Positions 24,296-35,639 of a stretch of 64,000 nucleotides of DNA are shown here, in pieces. The translations under genes were made by a program, and so were the position numbers. Within the stretch, counting starts at the first letter, position 1. Every line of letters begins with the position of its first letter. The notes beneath the pieces are model-generated. The model was not told the origin of the DNA and did no database searches. It saw nothing but the letters and a program-made list of their open reading frames with translations. The stretch lies in the NCBI GenBank assembly GCA_949752795.1, contig OX457063.1:71881783-71945782 (forward strand), in the 5' to 3' direction. The stretch comes from Hyperoodon ampullatus (Eukaryota; Chordata; Mammalia; Artiodactyla; Ziphiidae).

Positions 24296-27292
24296 ATGTT
24301 GCCTGATAATTTTAATCTCAGCTATTTTTCATCAACAGAAGAAACTGACTACTAATAGAGATCATACTTATGTAAATATCTGTTAATGACAAAGATTTGC
24401 CAGTAAGGTTTTCAAGGTTGACGCTGTTAGCAGTCACATATTTCTTTCTTTCCAAAGTTAAATTAAGCATCTTGAATGTACAAATTTCAGGACTCTGGAG
24501 TCAGGACACAGTTTTCATGACAACCTAAACAGAAAACACTTAATTCATTTTCAAAAAGGAATGAAAGGAAATAAATGTAATGGGCGCCTACTATCTCCCA
24601 CAGGTTCCCATGGCAGCATAGCAGGCTCAAGAGCCATCAGACAGTGAGAAAAAAGAAACACAGGATGGGAGGTGCTGGATCTATTACATGGAATCACATC
24701 AGAGAGAAAGATGGACCTGAGGCAATGTGATGTCTGGGAATTGAAGCAGAGGGACAGATCAGGGAAGCATTAGGCTGGCTAGAGTAGCACGTTCCAACCT
24801 CTTCATTTCTCATCTCCTTAACCCTAGTTTGATGATATGGGGACACACCTGCCCTCTGTCCTACAGTCTCTACTTTCCTTACTCAATTTATTTCATTATC
24901 TTTTTTCTGGCTTCCTTCCCCACTTACTTCATATATATGGAGACACTCTCAAAAGTGCCTATGTATACAAGTGCACACATTCGTCTTTTTAATCTCACCG
25001 TAGCTTCTCATTGTATTCTGTTACACAAACTGAGAAAATCCCTACAACACTCTTAACATATTCTTATTAAAAAAAAAGAAAAATAACTTTCAGGTTTCTG
25101 AGAGACTATAGATTTCTAGTAAGTATATGTAGACAAAGCTAAAGAAAAGGGAATTCATGTGGTAACTTATTTGTATTGATAAAAAATGAATATGTTTTCT
25201 ACCAGTCTATGAGTGAACACACACACAAATACATACACAAAGTTCTATAATTAATAAACTGATCTTTATTCATCAAAATAATATAATCTTATAACAGTTT
25301 TCAGCTTTGCTGGGTCTTTCTCTGACTACTTCAACTGTTTACTACTCAAAAGCCAAAGCTACTTAATGGTAGAAGATTTTGAATCTCTTATTTCCCATAT
25401 CGGCTCAAAGACCCATTGCCAACACAGTCTCTTTATACATGGACCTGCTTTGCTTCCATTTGCTTTCCTTGTTGTGCTAAACGTAGTTCAGGAAATCAAA
25501 GGCTAAATAAACCAACTAAATTAAGGGACAGGAATTTAGTTAATACTGATAGAATTGTGTGCTCATCATTCCTTCCTTCTTTCATCCAATCTTTCATACA
25601 TTTTTGATTCTTTAATATATTTTGCAGTTAAACAAATAGTGGTATATATAGCATTGGGAAACTTGGGTCATTCTCAATCTTTAGAAATTATACTTTGCCT
25701 CATTTTCCCCCTGAGTATTCTGGTTATAATAACCAGGGGTGCTAGCTAAAAATAACGATTTTTTTTGCCTCTCCCACAGAGAGTCTGATACATTAGGGCT
25801 GACATGATACCAGATAATCCTTATGTCAGGATATATTTGCAACACAGTGGTGTAGTGGTAATAATGAGTATTTGCCCAAATTAATGCAGGCTGTAGTGTT
25901 TTTAAAATAAATTTGAGAAAGACCTCTTGCATCAAAAATAGTTTGAATTACCATTTTTCTATTTCAAATAGAATTTATCTAAAAGCAATACCATAGTGCT
26001 GATTTAGGTGCTACATGGAAAATCATGATACCTGGGTTCTGATACGTACACAATGATCTCTGGAAAATAAATGCTTCTGTGGAGCAATGATTACTTAACT
26101 ATTAACTACTTAATTTATTACACGGAGTACTTGGAGTAACATCTTGAATGCCAGGAGTAAAGGATAGAAGACAAATATTAAATATATTTTTAATCATTGA
26201 TGAACTCATATTATCACTATTGTTTCTAGAACTCCCTAACACTGTTAAATTTTTCCTTAGTGATTCATAATGGTGGGAATGTATAAAAATCAATTTTTAT
26301 CAAAAATACACAATTCAAGAACTTTGCTAGGCCCGCCAAATCACATTCTCTAGTGGTAGAGAGTAGAAATATGTATTTTTAAACAGTGATTTTTTTTGAT
26401 ACTTTCATTACTCTGATCCCACTCCCAGTTAAAAAATAATGTTCTCCTTGGGCAGTAAGCCCAGCAGTCCAGAGTAGAGAAGTTAAGTCCGTATTGACTG
26501 AATAAAACAATGTTGAATGATGAGAAAATGAGAATAGCTCTTATTTTCCATACCCATCATGATTCATAGTCATTTTCATAACACTGATGGAAAGAGATAA
26601 CGGATGGCCTCATTACCTTGAGGAAACGTTGTATGATCCACCCTCTGAGAGAAGAACTCTGGTCATGTAAAACAAGGACTAATTAAAATATTATTTAGTA
26701 CATTTTGAAGTGTGCTAAGATGCTTATTTTTTATACAGATACCTTTCTTTAGCTGAGTCATACACTAATACTAGGTATGTTTAATACTATGATTAGTTTT
26801 GCTTCTCCCTGTCTACAAGATCTACCATCTAGAAATAAAAACAATTTTAGAGGTGGTCAACCATTTTTTTTCACGCTGTACACCTATTACCAAATTTTAG
26901 AATAAAAAAATTCACCTTTAAAAAAGATCTGTACTGTAATCACTTTTTTATTTGTATGATCTACAATAAGGAAAGTTCAGACTTACAGTCTGAGATATTT
27001 TCCTCTTAATTGAATACATAAATAAAATAAAAGTGTATTTATACAGACTGATTTATGAAGATCTAATGTGAAATCTTATTCTTCCACATATTTTACAATC
27101 TGGATAATTCAGAGTTGATATAATCTTTATAAGGCTCAGTGTCATTGAGACAATTAAATGCAGAATTCCATGTATTTTCTAAGTGTGGGCCACACAGTTT
27201 CTTTGTGTGTTAGCTTCCTCCCAAAATGAGGGACTTGGATAACATACTCTCAAAGACTCTTCTGGTCTGGGAAAAGAAATAAAGAAGCTCTC
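24296..27292. other. Unassigned sequence
   Basis: No exon, RNA gene or named repeat could be supported in 3 kb. A short CA run lies at 25217-25227. The open frames at 24829-25056, 25416-25607 and 25681-25935 have no recognised domains and AT-driven composition. Confidence 0.4.
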
Positions 27293-27389
27293 GGCCTATT
27301 TCTGAAGAGGTTACTAACCTTCTGTTAAATGTTCTTAGAATCTTTATCTTAGAAATTTAATACATGGGACTTATTTTGGGCTTCAAAAC
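27293..27389. repeat. 97-bp direct repeat, copy 1
   Basis: Near-identical to 28144-28240, same orientation, with one substitution (T at 27325, C in the second copy). It starts at 'ggcctatttctgaagagg' and ends at 'gggcttcaaaac'. Confidence 0.95.
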
Positions 27390-27409
27390 ATGATTGGTGA
27401 TAGGGAAAT

Positions 27410-27446
<37 letters not shown>

Positions 27447-27455
27447 GGAGAGAGA
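27410..27455. repeat. (GA)n microsatellite
   Basis: A GA tract of about 45 bp with AAAG and GGG interruptions, starting about 20 bp after the first copy of the 97-bp repeat. Confidence 0.9.
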
Positions 27456-28143
27456 TGGGCTGTTCAACCAGGTAACTTGTCGTAGCAGAGGTAGCTTGGC
27501 CTACAGCCATTAGATAGAGCTGTTAAACAAATGAAATTTACTTTTCACATTCTTCGTCAGTGCCAGTCAGTTGGGTGTTTTTAATCACTGTGAATTTTCA
27601 GAGTCCTTCTAAAACCATTACTAGAATGTGAGAGGTTAATCCCATCTCCTGACCTCATAGAGCTATGGGTCAAACCTTTGGAATTCTGAAAGGCAACAAG
27701 GTCTCCTTCCTTCTGATTTAGTTTCACAGGCTCCTGGGACATCAATTTTTAAAGACCCAGTCAACAGATTACAGAAATCATTCAAGTTAAATTTTTATTA
27801 GAAACAAACACTTCACAAATATCCTTTCCTGTGAAAATGTAAACTTAAATATCTTTAACTGGGGAGGAATAGTAGAAGGGTTGAGCAGAACACTTGAAAG
27901 ATTTTTGTAATGTGGATATGCAGCCCTAAGATTAAAGGGTTTTTCTAGAGGTTCTATTGAATAATTAATATAAATTACTATTTACAAAGTCATCAAAATT
28001 TATTAGAGATAATTGACTAGGGCTCTTATAGGAAGTGTATTTGGGAGACAACTATCGACAACAGGTCTGAGCACACTAAACATCCAGAAAATCTTTCATT
28101 AGCTCCAATTTTCAAGAATGAGTTCTAATATGTGGTGGACTCT
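27456..28143. other. Spacer between the two 97-bp repeats
   Basis: No gene or repeat family is recognised. The sequence is not itself duplicated elsewhere in the window, as far as I can see. Confidence 0.4.
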
Positions 28144-28240
28144 GGCCTATTTCTGAAGAGGTTACTAACCTTCTGTCAAATGTTCTTAGAATCTTTATCT
28201 TAGAAATTTAATACATGGGACTTATTTTGGGCTTCAAAAC
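28144..28240. repeat. 97-bp direct repeat, copy 2
   Basis: Second copy, 851 bp downstream of the first. The sequences diverge abruptly on both sides. Confidence 0.95.
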
Positions 28241-29112
28241 TGTATTGTGGAAGATATACCTTGTCGTAGGGGACAGGAATTCTGACTGTATTGGATTTCT
28301 TATCATTTATACAGAAATTGTTTTTAATCCAGTAATTTGGGCTGAATTCCCTCATTTCCCATCCATTCCCATGACCTTCTGGCTTGCAAATCACAATATC
28401 TGAAAGAGTCCATGCCCTGAATCATTGGTGCTGTCATAGTCTTGCCAGAATCAGAGTTGCAGGGTAGAGGCAAAACACTTATGAATGCTATTCTTGGTAA
28501 GTAAAGCTGGAATTTTGGTATGTGTGGTTTGGTTTTTCCTAGTTATGGTGAAGTATCTGCTGTACTCTGTTGGCATTTCTAAGGCAGCTGGTTGGGTTAG
28601 GGTTTTGGATTGTGCTTCTGGACCAAAACAAAGCAAAATAACCTCTGTAGAAATCAAACACTCAACCTCAGCATCAGTGTCATCAAACTTTAAAACCAAT
28701 TGAGCTGACCCAGGTTTAGACCAAACTAGAGCCAGCTGAACTTGAAATTCCTAATCCTTTCTTACACATTATATTGGTTTGGGAATCTTCCAGAATTAAT
28801 GACAGTAGACTTCTCATCACTAATACTAAAACTAGGAAAACAGGTGGTCCTTTTGAAATCTTACAAAATCAAGTTTATCTTGTAAAACAACCACAATACT
28901 AGAGCCCCTCAGGGGATCAGAGCAGCTAGTTCATGAAGGTTTGTTGACTTGATAACAGTGAGCAGTTGGTAAACATGACAGCAGCCTGATTAATCTACCA
29001 AAATTATTATAGATGAGACACAGAAATCATAAGCAAATGTATGAAGCAATAGATTGTAGTGACTAAGCAGGATTTAAAAAATAACTATACTTTCGAAGAG
29101 TGAACACTAAAT
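28241..29112. other. Unassigned sequence
   Basis: No gene or named repeat is recognised. Open frames on both strands at 28451-28703 overlap and show no domain. Confidence 0.4.
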
Positions 29113-29335
29113 TTGATTCTCTGGTCATGCCCTCTTGATTCTTGCTCCAGGTCTTCTCCATCAAATTCAATGGCAATGACATCTTTCCATTGTACAGGTA
29201 AAAGGATTGGCATCACCTTTGATTCTTCTCTTTATCTCTCACACCAATCCATTTGCAAATTGTGTCACCTGTATCTTCAAAACATATCCCAAATCCAATC
29301 ATTTCCAGCCTTTTGTCTATTAGAGCATGGGGAGG
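29113..29335 (+). mobile_element. Probable LINE-2 ORF fragment
   Basis: Resembles the L2 segment with 'cctttgattcttctctttatctc', then 'acaccaatccatttgcaaat' and 'tcttcaaaacatatcccaaat', in that order. It is highly diverged and has no usable frame. Assigned from memory of L2 wording. Confidence 0.6.
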
Positions 29336-30260
29336 AGCATGTTCTCATTATCTCAGGGCTATCTGGAAGATAAGAGATGAGCTGTTGAGTTACTTGGGGG
29401 ACAGCATAAAGAAGAATCTTTGCTGCATCGAAATTGACCTACACACCTATATTTTCTTCAGGCAAAACACGTGCACAAGTTTCCCAGGGATGTGGGTCAA
29501 ACAAGAAAGAGAGCTGATGCAAAGGTAGCTTGGAACCTGTCCAATATGACTGCTCAGAGGCGCAAACAAGCTTCTGCAGAGGAACTGTAAGTAGACCTCC
29601 AAATTCCAGTGGCAGAGGATTGAGAGGTCTATCATTAGAATAGAGTACATCCACCTAGGCTATGAGAACTGCAAATAAAAGACTATGTGATTGAGAGAGG
29701 GCTCTGTAGAACCCTTCATGGATAACCATGAAGTTATCCACAAATGAAAGTGTCACCTTAAAACACCTGCCAGGTCACCTTTACCTTCTCCCCTTTACCT
29801 CTACCTTCCTTCCAGATGAATCATATTCTGGTCATGATGGGGGAAAGGGTGGATGAAAAAACTGAGGAAAGAGTAAAGACTTTTCTCCTCAGTTACCCAC
29901 GTTATCACCTGCAACAGTCCCAAAATAGAGAATGGAGGTATGTTCACATTAATTTGTTTGAATTGTTTAATTGTTATAATTGGCTAAATATTATTAATTA
30001 CTAGATTGAAAACTTAAAGTGACAAAGCCATGAACTGCTAAAATTTTCTTGTAGCAAGAAGATAAATTTCCTCTTCAAAAATAGTTGTAAAGGACAGGAG
30101 ACAAAACAATATGTCCAATAACAAGGTAATCTCATCTTCACATGGCAGGCCAGTAATCCAAGTAAATTGGTTCTACCTGGTAAATATTGTCTATTCCTCT
30201 TCTTAACACCAAGTAGAAGTGTTTTAACCCTAGAACTTAACTTTGCTTATGTAACCTTAC
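29336..30260. other. Unassigned sequence
   Basis: The minus strand at 29439-29654 holds a 71-codon open frame of somewhat higher GC that could be part of an old repeat. I cannot assign it. Nothing else is recognised. Confidence 0.35.
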
Positions 30261-30530
30261 CATCCATATCAACCACCTGGAAAACTTTTTTCCAACACTC
30301 AGTGCAAATACCATCTCTTAAGTCAAATCTTCCAGATGTGCACAAGAAATTAAGCACTCCCTCACCTATTCCTTCCCAGGCCTTCCTGTTACATGATACT
30401 TTGCATATACTCATATCTTTGTAAGCATGTTTCCTCTGAAAGACTCTGAGAATTTTTAAAGGGATTTGCTGCCTTAGCAACCAGCAGTGTGGTTGCTAAA
30501 TACATATTTATTGAACTAATAAATGTATAT
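30261..30530 (+). mobile_element. Probable LINE-2 3' end
   Basis: The right end shows the L2-type finish 'aatacatatttattgaact' followed by 'aataaatg'. The left part (30330-30400) resembles the L2 stretch before it. The tail position and orientation agree with L2. Confidence 0.6.
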
Positions 30531-31344
30531 ATTTGAAATTATTATAAAGTTTATACAAACAATTAACTACAATTTCCTTTACAGTATCTCTCCCTCACTT
30601 ACATTTGACCTGTTATCTGAAGCCACATAGAAGTGGTGGTCTGAACTCTCTTCCAAGTTCCAGTCATTCAAATATTTAAAAGCATTTTGTGTGGACTTCC
30701 TGATTATCTCATTTTTTTCCTCTATCATTCTTGTTATAACATCATGATAAAATTATTTACAATTCAATCACAATAGTAGCAAGGGTTCTCATTTGCAAAC
30801 AAAAGAGCTAATATTGGCACACATCAGGAGAAAAAAATTATTGTAAGTGTATTGTATAGGTCACAAATAAGAAGGCTGGAAAAACAGGATTTAAAACTGG
30901 AAACAAAGCACAGACATGGAAAGAATCATTATTTCAAGGCAACATTTAAGATATTCTTGCTATTTAATTTGACTCAAGTCTTGAAATTGATAACTCTCTA
31001 CTTGGTATACTCATATTCCTACTGAAGTCAGGAAGTCTTTTCCAGCATAGAGTTTTTGTTTTTTTTCCAAAACTCATGTCTATTTCATCCCTCTTGTTGA
31101 AATATACAATTTTTTTAGCATAGTTATAGAGAATACCTAGTTTTCAGTCTGCAACTTGTCTGAAAATTTAGATATTTGAGTTTGCCTTCAATTTCTTCAA
31201 GATGTACAATGATGTGCCGTCTTTGCTTTTTAGAAGACTTTCATATGGTTCTAAGGCATTGGAAACTTAAATCATTATCAGTACAATAAGAACTTACTTG
31301 TCTCACATATCTCTCCATTATTCCAACCTGGTAGGAGTAATAAA
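30531..31344. other. Unassigned AT-rich sequence
   Basis: No gene or repeat family is recognised. Confidence 0.4.
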
Positions 31345-31355
31345 ACACATTAACT

Positions 31356-31699
31356 GGGTTTCCCTGGTGGCGCAGTGGCTAAGAATTGGCCTGCCAATGC
31401 AGGGGACATGGGTTTGAGACCTAGCCTGGGAAGATACCACATGCCGCAGAGCAACTAAGCCCATGCACCACAAGTACTGAACCCGTGTGCCACTACTGAA
31501 GACTGCGCACCTAGAGCCCGTGTTCTACAAGAGAAGCCACAACAATGAGAAGCCTGCACAGAGCGACGATGAGTAACCCCTGTTCACCACAACTAGAGAA
31601 AGCTTGCATGCAACAACGAAGAAGCAACACGGCCAAAAATAAATAAATAAATAAAATAAATGTATTAAAACACACACACACACACTCACACACACACAC
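31356..31699 (+). mobile_element. CHR-type SINE (long form) with CA-repeat tail
   Basis: The head 'gtttccctggtggcgcagtgg' carries the A box. The B box is decayed (GGTTTGAGACC, 31411-31421, instead of GGTTCGAnnCC). The long body continues 'atgccgcagagcaactaagc' and ends 'ggccaaaaataaataaataa'. A CA repeat (31671-31700) follows the TAAA tail, and the target duplication ACACATTAACT appears at 31345-31355 and 31700-31710, so the CA tract belongs to the inserted tail. The minus frame at 31511-31705 is a shadow. Confidence 0.9.
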
Positions 31700-31710
31700 A
31701 CACATTAACT

Positions 31711-34668
31711 AGCTGGGAAGGAAGATTGTTCTTTCCCAGGGATTTTTTTTTTTTTTTAAACATTCAGTTCCCTTAATGCAGATAACGCATTCTTCTTTTA
31801 CTCCTTCCAAATCCTTGAGAAATTTGCTGATACTTCCAGGTTCTCTCTATTATATTCTGTTTACCTCTCTGGGTGGACAGGACCTAACACATCCCTCATG
31901 TAGCCAACATCTGGTCAATCTGAAACATACAGAACTTTCTCTCCAAGAAACCTAGGGAGTGCAGGCTGCCCAAATGCAACTACTTCTTTTTGGTTTGTCA
32001 GTCAGAGGTAAACAGCCCATCTTTTGCCTTTGACTTTTACTGAGAGAAAACATATACCAGTCTATGCTGTAACCTTCAATACCATAAGAGAATCATATTT
32101 GGCTAGCTGTGTAGTCTCATTGAATTCTCTCTGGTTAATTTGAGGTGATAACTAGGCACATTCATTTTCTCCCCTTTGTGAGAGGGGAACTTAGGCTCAC
32201 GAAAATTTGTTTCTAAAACTTTTCTTTGCAAATCCTTCTTTATTATCCTAAATGAAATTGCAAAGCTTAAGAGCTTCTAACCAATGTCTTATACATGTTC
32301 TTTGAAACTCTCCTTTTTTGTCTAGTATCTCGCTTTGCTGTCTTATCATTCCTGCCAAAGTTTCCAATTTAACATCTTGTTACTCTATGAAGATAATTCA
32401 GAGACTGGGCAGCTAACAATGAGAAATTTCTACCATAGTAACTTTACTCTAAACGTGCTCAGTTGGCCATTTTTATTTTAAAAAGTGGCACAATATGCAT
32501 GTTGTGTTTTGAGCAGAGCAGATGAAAAGAAGGCAACTGGAATTTACTGAATTGATGTCATGTGAAAGGTAATCTGCTAGGTGCCTTCACCTAAGAGAGG
32601 TGATGGATTTAGAAAAAAATGTGTGTGTTGTGGGGAGGGCAGGGATTGGGGGGTGATGCACTATTATTAGGGACATCTTTAAATGTCCTTCATTCAGTGA
32701 GAGAGAGTGCTAGCAGAGTGAAGAAATCTCCCATCACCAAAAAAATTTTGAATTTTGTCACTATCTTTTATTCTATCAGTTTTGTGTTATCTCTACAGCT
32801 GGATTCATACAGGAGGGGTGTTGTGCATCCAACTGGTCAGTCTGTAAAATAATTCCTGAAGATTCAACTTTAAGCCTTCTATTTGTTTGTCTTTCCTTAG
32901 CTTGTTTTCAGTATACTCCCAATCTTAAATCATCTCATTAATTTGAGGAATTTCCATGAGAGTGAACACAAAATCATTAGAAAAATTCCACATGTATGGA
33001 CTCCTCCACACCCTAAAATTTCATCTTTCTTCATGTGGAAAATAAATACCTAAACATTGGGTAAATTCAAATATCTTTGGCAGAAGAAAGAAATTCTTAT
33101 AATTCTACTTTCATTTTTTTGTAGCAGATTCTCCTGTTGAGCAAGTGGGTCTTTAATTTTATATATAAAATGTTCTTTGCCACAAATATACCTCAGATGA
33201 TATCGTGGATAAGCACAAGAACAGATTATTTTTAAGGCACTGTAATTTTCACATATTTATATCATGGACAAATTTTCTCAATAATTTAAGTATTTATGTG
33301 TCCCTGTCTTTGGTGAGCTCTAATATGAAAGGCTGGGTTCTTTATCTACATTTGCCTTGACCATGATTTTCAACCAGAAAATGAGTTCCAAAAAAGGTGT
33401 TGTCCTGTATTCTACTAATTTTAGAAAGTACACAGGACAAATCTCAGAATGGAGTATGTGCAAACACCATATTATTTACAGCAAACTAAATATAATGCCT
33501 TGATTTGGCACTGCCTGCTTGATATTTCTCTTGAAAACTGTTACATATGTTTGTTTTGAGTTTCTGCCAAAATAGCAAGATTCTTAAATATCTTTCATTT
33601 ACTTCTTGTTAAATTCAAGGAAAGAATTACAGATTACCTTAGATTAAATTTTATACAACAGTCCAGTGGACACTAAATCTGTTGGGAGAAAAAAGTAATA
33701 TTCAAATTATACAGAAAAAAAAAGACTCTTGTAAACACAAATATATTGCAGTGGTAACATGCCAATATTCATTTTTATACCTAAGCCAATTCTATTCATA
33801 ATAATGTGACTCATTTATCAATTACATGTAGAACACAGTGAGATTGTAATTACATGGGGGCTGATTATCCAGGTTGTCAATTATTCAAGGATTTTGCTTC
33901 CCCTTCTTCTTCGTCCTGCTGTCCACCTTTTGGACAGTTATCACCTCGTTAGTATTTTTACTCTCTGCTTGTTAGTGAGATTGGCAGGGAAAGGGAAAAG
34001 GTGTGAAAACTTAAATCAGTAGATATTATTACTTGCAAGAATTTCTCATAGAAATTGGTAGTGGAAGAGTTTGAAGCTAATTGCTAAAATTACATTGGGA
34101 ATATGTGTGTTTCACTTATGCTTGTTTATCTAGTCCTCCCTATATCAGGGAGAGCTAAAAGTGAAACTCAAGCCTTATGAAAGGTAGAAAATTATTTTTG
34201 GTAGAGATTTTCTGAGAAAATTATTTTGGATGGAGGCCTTCTGAAGAACCTTACATAAAATAACCAACCTAACAATTCAGATTTTTTACACTTCAGACAA
34301 TTATATTATAAACATTATAATTTGCTCCCCAATGAACTGTTCAACTGCATAATTAAACATTTACAAAATATGCCTGATGAATCTCTTTAATTGGGAAAAA
34401 TATGAATCTGAAAGTCAGTATTTCATATTTTTATATTTTGCAGGCACCACAGGATATAACATGCAAGTTTAAATGTAATTTCTTTTATTTGAAAGTTTTA
34501 TAATTCTCCTTTAAGTAAATCTGAGTTTATTTGAAAGCACCTTTCTATAATCTATTTTTAAAACATATTAAATTCACCTGATCTGAAACATGAGCCATTT
34601 ATTCACTCCCCCTAAATTTTAAAACATTATGTAAACATTCATTTTTAAATTATTCAGTCATAAAATAT
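31711..34668. other. Unassigned sequence
   Basis: About 3 kb without a recognisable exon, RNA gene or repeat. A T-run lies at 31743-31758. The open frame at 32619-32852 shows no domain. Confidence 0.4.
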
Positions 34669-34790
34669 TTTTGAGCATTAACTCTATGCCCAACATACAG
34701 TAGACACTGGAGATAAAATGATAAACAACCTATACATCGTTTTGCCCTCACAATACTCACAGTTCAACAGCAAAAGCAGACATTCGTGAA
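34669..34790 (+). mobile_element. Ancient mammalian repeat fragment, family unassigned
   Basis: 'tgagcattaactctatgcc', then 'caacatacagtagacactgg' and 'agataaaatgataaac', matches the widespread old motif 'tgagcacctactatgtgcc...ggcactggggatacag...aac'. I am not sure which LINE family it belongs to. Confidence 0.5.
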
Positions 34791-35494
34791 ATACTCCTAC
34801 GATCTTTTTTGCACTTCCCCCACCCCTCCCATTCAGGGTGAGGCCAACACAGAATAATGTAAAGGGCAGGAGGAATAATCAAAGCACTTAAGTTTTCTAG
34901 ACCTCTGCAATTTCAGGCCAATTCTAACAGGGCTTCATGAGTGAGGTTTTGCACCTTTCCCCACAGTCCATCATCTCCCCTGGGACTGATTATTAGCACA
35001 CATGAGACAATGTGGTGTTACAATAATATGATTTATAAGTATTCATTTCAGAGAAGGGAGAAAACCAATAGATTGATAATAATCCACAAAATCACCAAAA
35101 TACAGGCTTGTTTTTTGTATATTTATTTATAACCCAACCCCATTCTCTTGTTTCTCTCTTCTGACTCTGCTGGTGATCGCAATCATTACTACTGCCAAGA
35201 TTCTGTTTTCTCTTCTGGAAGGTCCCAAAATACTGTTTCTTGCAATGCCCAAATTTGGTGTGAATGTCCATGTCATTATACTATGGGAAAAGTTTATTAT
35301 TTTTAGCTTTCATATCTTGCACTGTACAGCTTTTTCATAATGATACTTGGTGAGAAAAATTTATCTCAGACATCTGTGGTAAAAAGAGGAAAAGAACAAC
35401 ATTTTGGTTTCTGTTATATCTTATAGCACAAGTTGACCATTGATGATGAGCAATTTTTTTTTAACATAGCCTATTATAATGGTTGGTTTGTGAT
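34791..35494. other. Unassigned sequence
   Basis: No gene or repeat family is recognised. Confidence 0.4.
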
Positions 35495-35609
35495 CTAAAT
35501 GGTGTTGTTCAAGATGATGAGACTTTGTCACGTTGGGTACCTAAATGGTGTCATGTTGGGTACCTAAATGGTATTGTTCAAGATGATGAGACTTTGTCAT
35601 GTTGGGTAC
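35495..35609. repeat. Three-unit tandem repeat, middle unit half length
   Basis: Units are 35495-35540 (46 bp), 35541-35563 (23 bp) and 35564-35609 (46 bp). All start CTAAATGGT and end TTGGGTAC. The middle unit lacks the central 23 bp ('ttgttcaagatgatgag' and neighbours). The outer two differ at only a few positions. Confidence 0.95.
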
Positions 35610-35639
35610 ATATGGTCATCAAAGATATGATGACCATAT
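35610..35639. repeat. Perfect 11-bp stem hairpin
   Basis: ATATGGTCATC, an 8-nt loop (AAAGATAT), then GATGACCATAT. It abuts the tandem repeat directly. Confidence 0.9.

Noticed and set aside
27293..28240. CRISPR-like or mobile-element direct repeats
   Set aside because: Only two copies with an 851-bp spacing, in mammalian DNA. No element ends, tail or target duplication.
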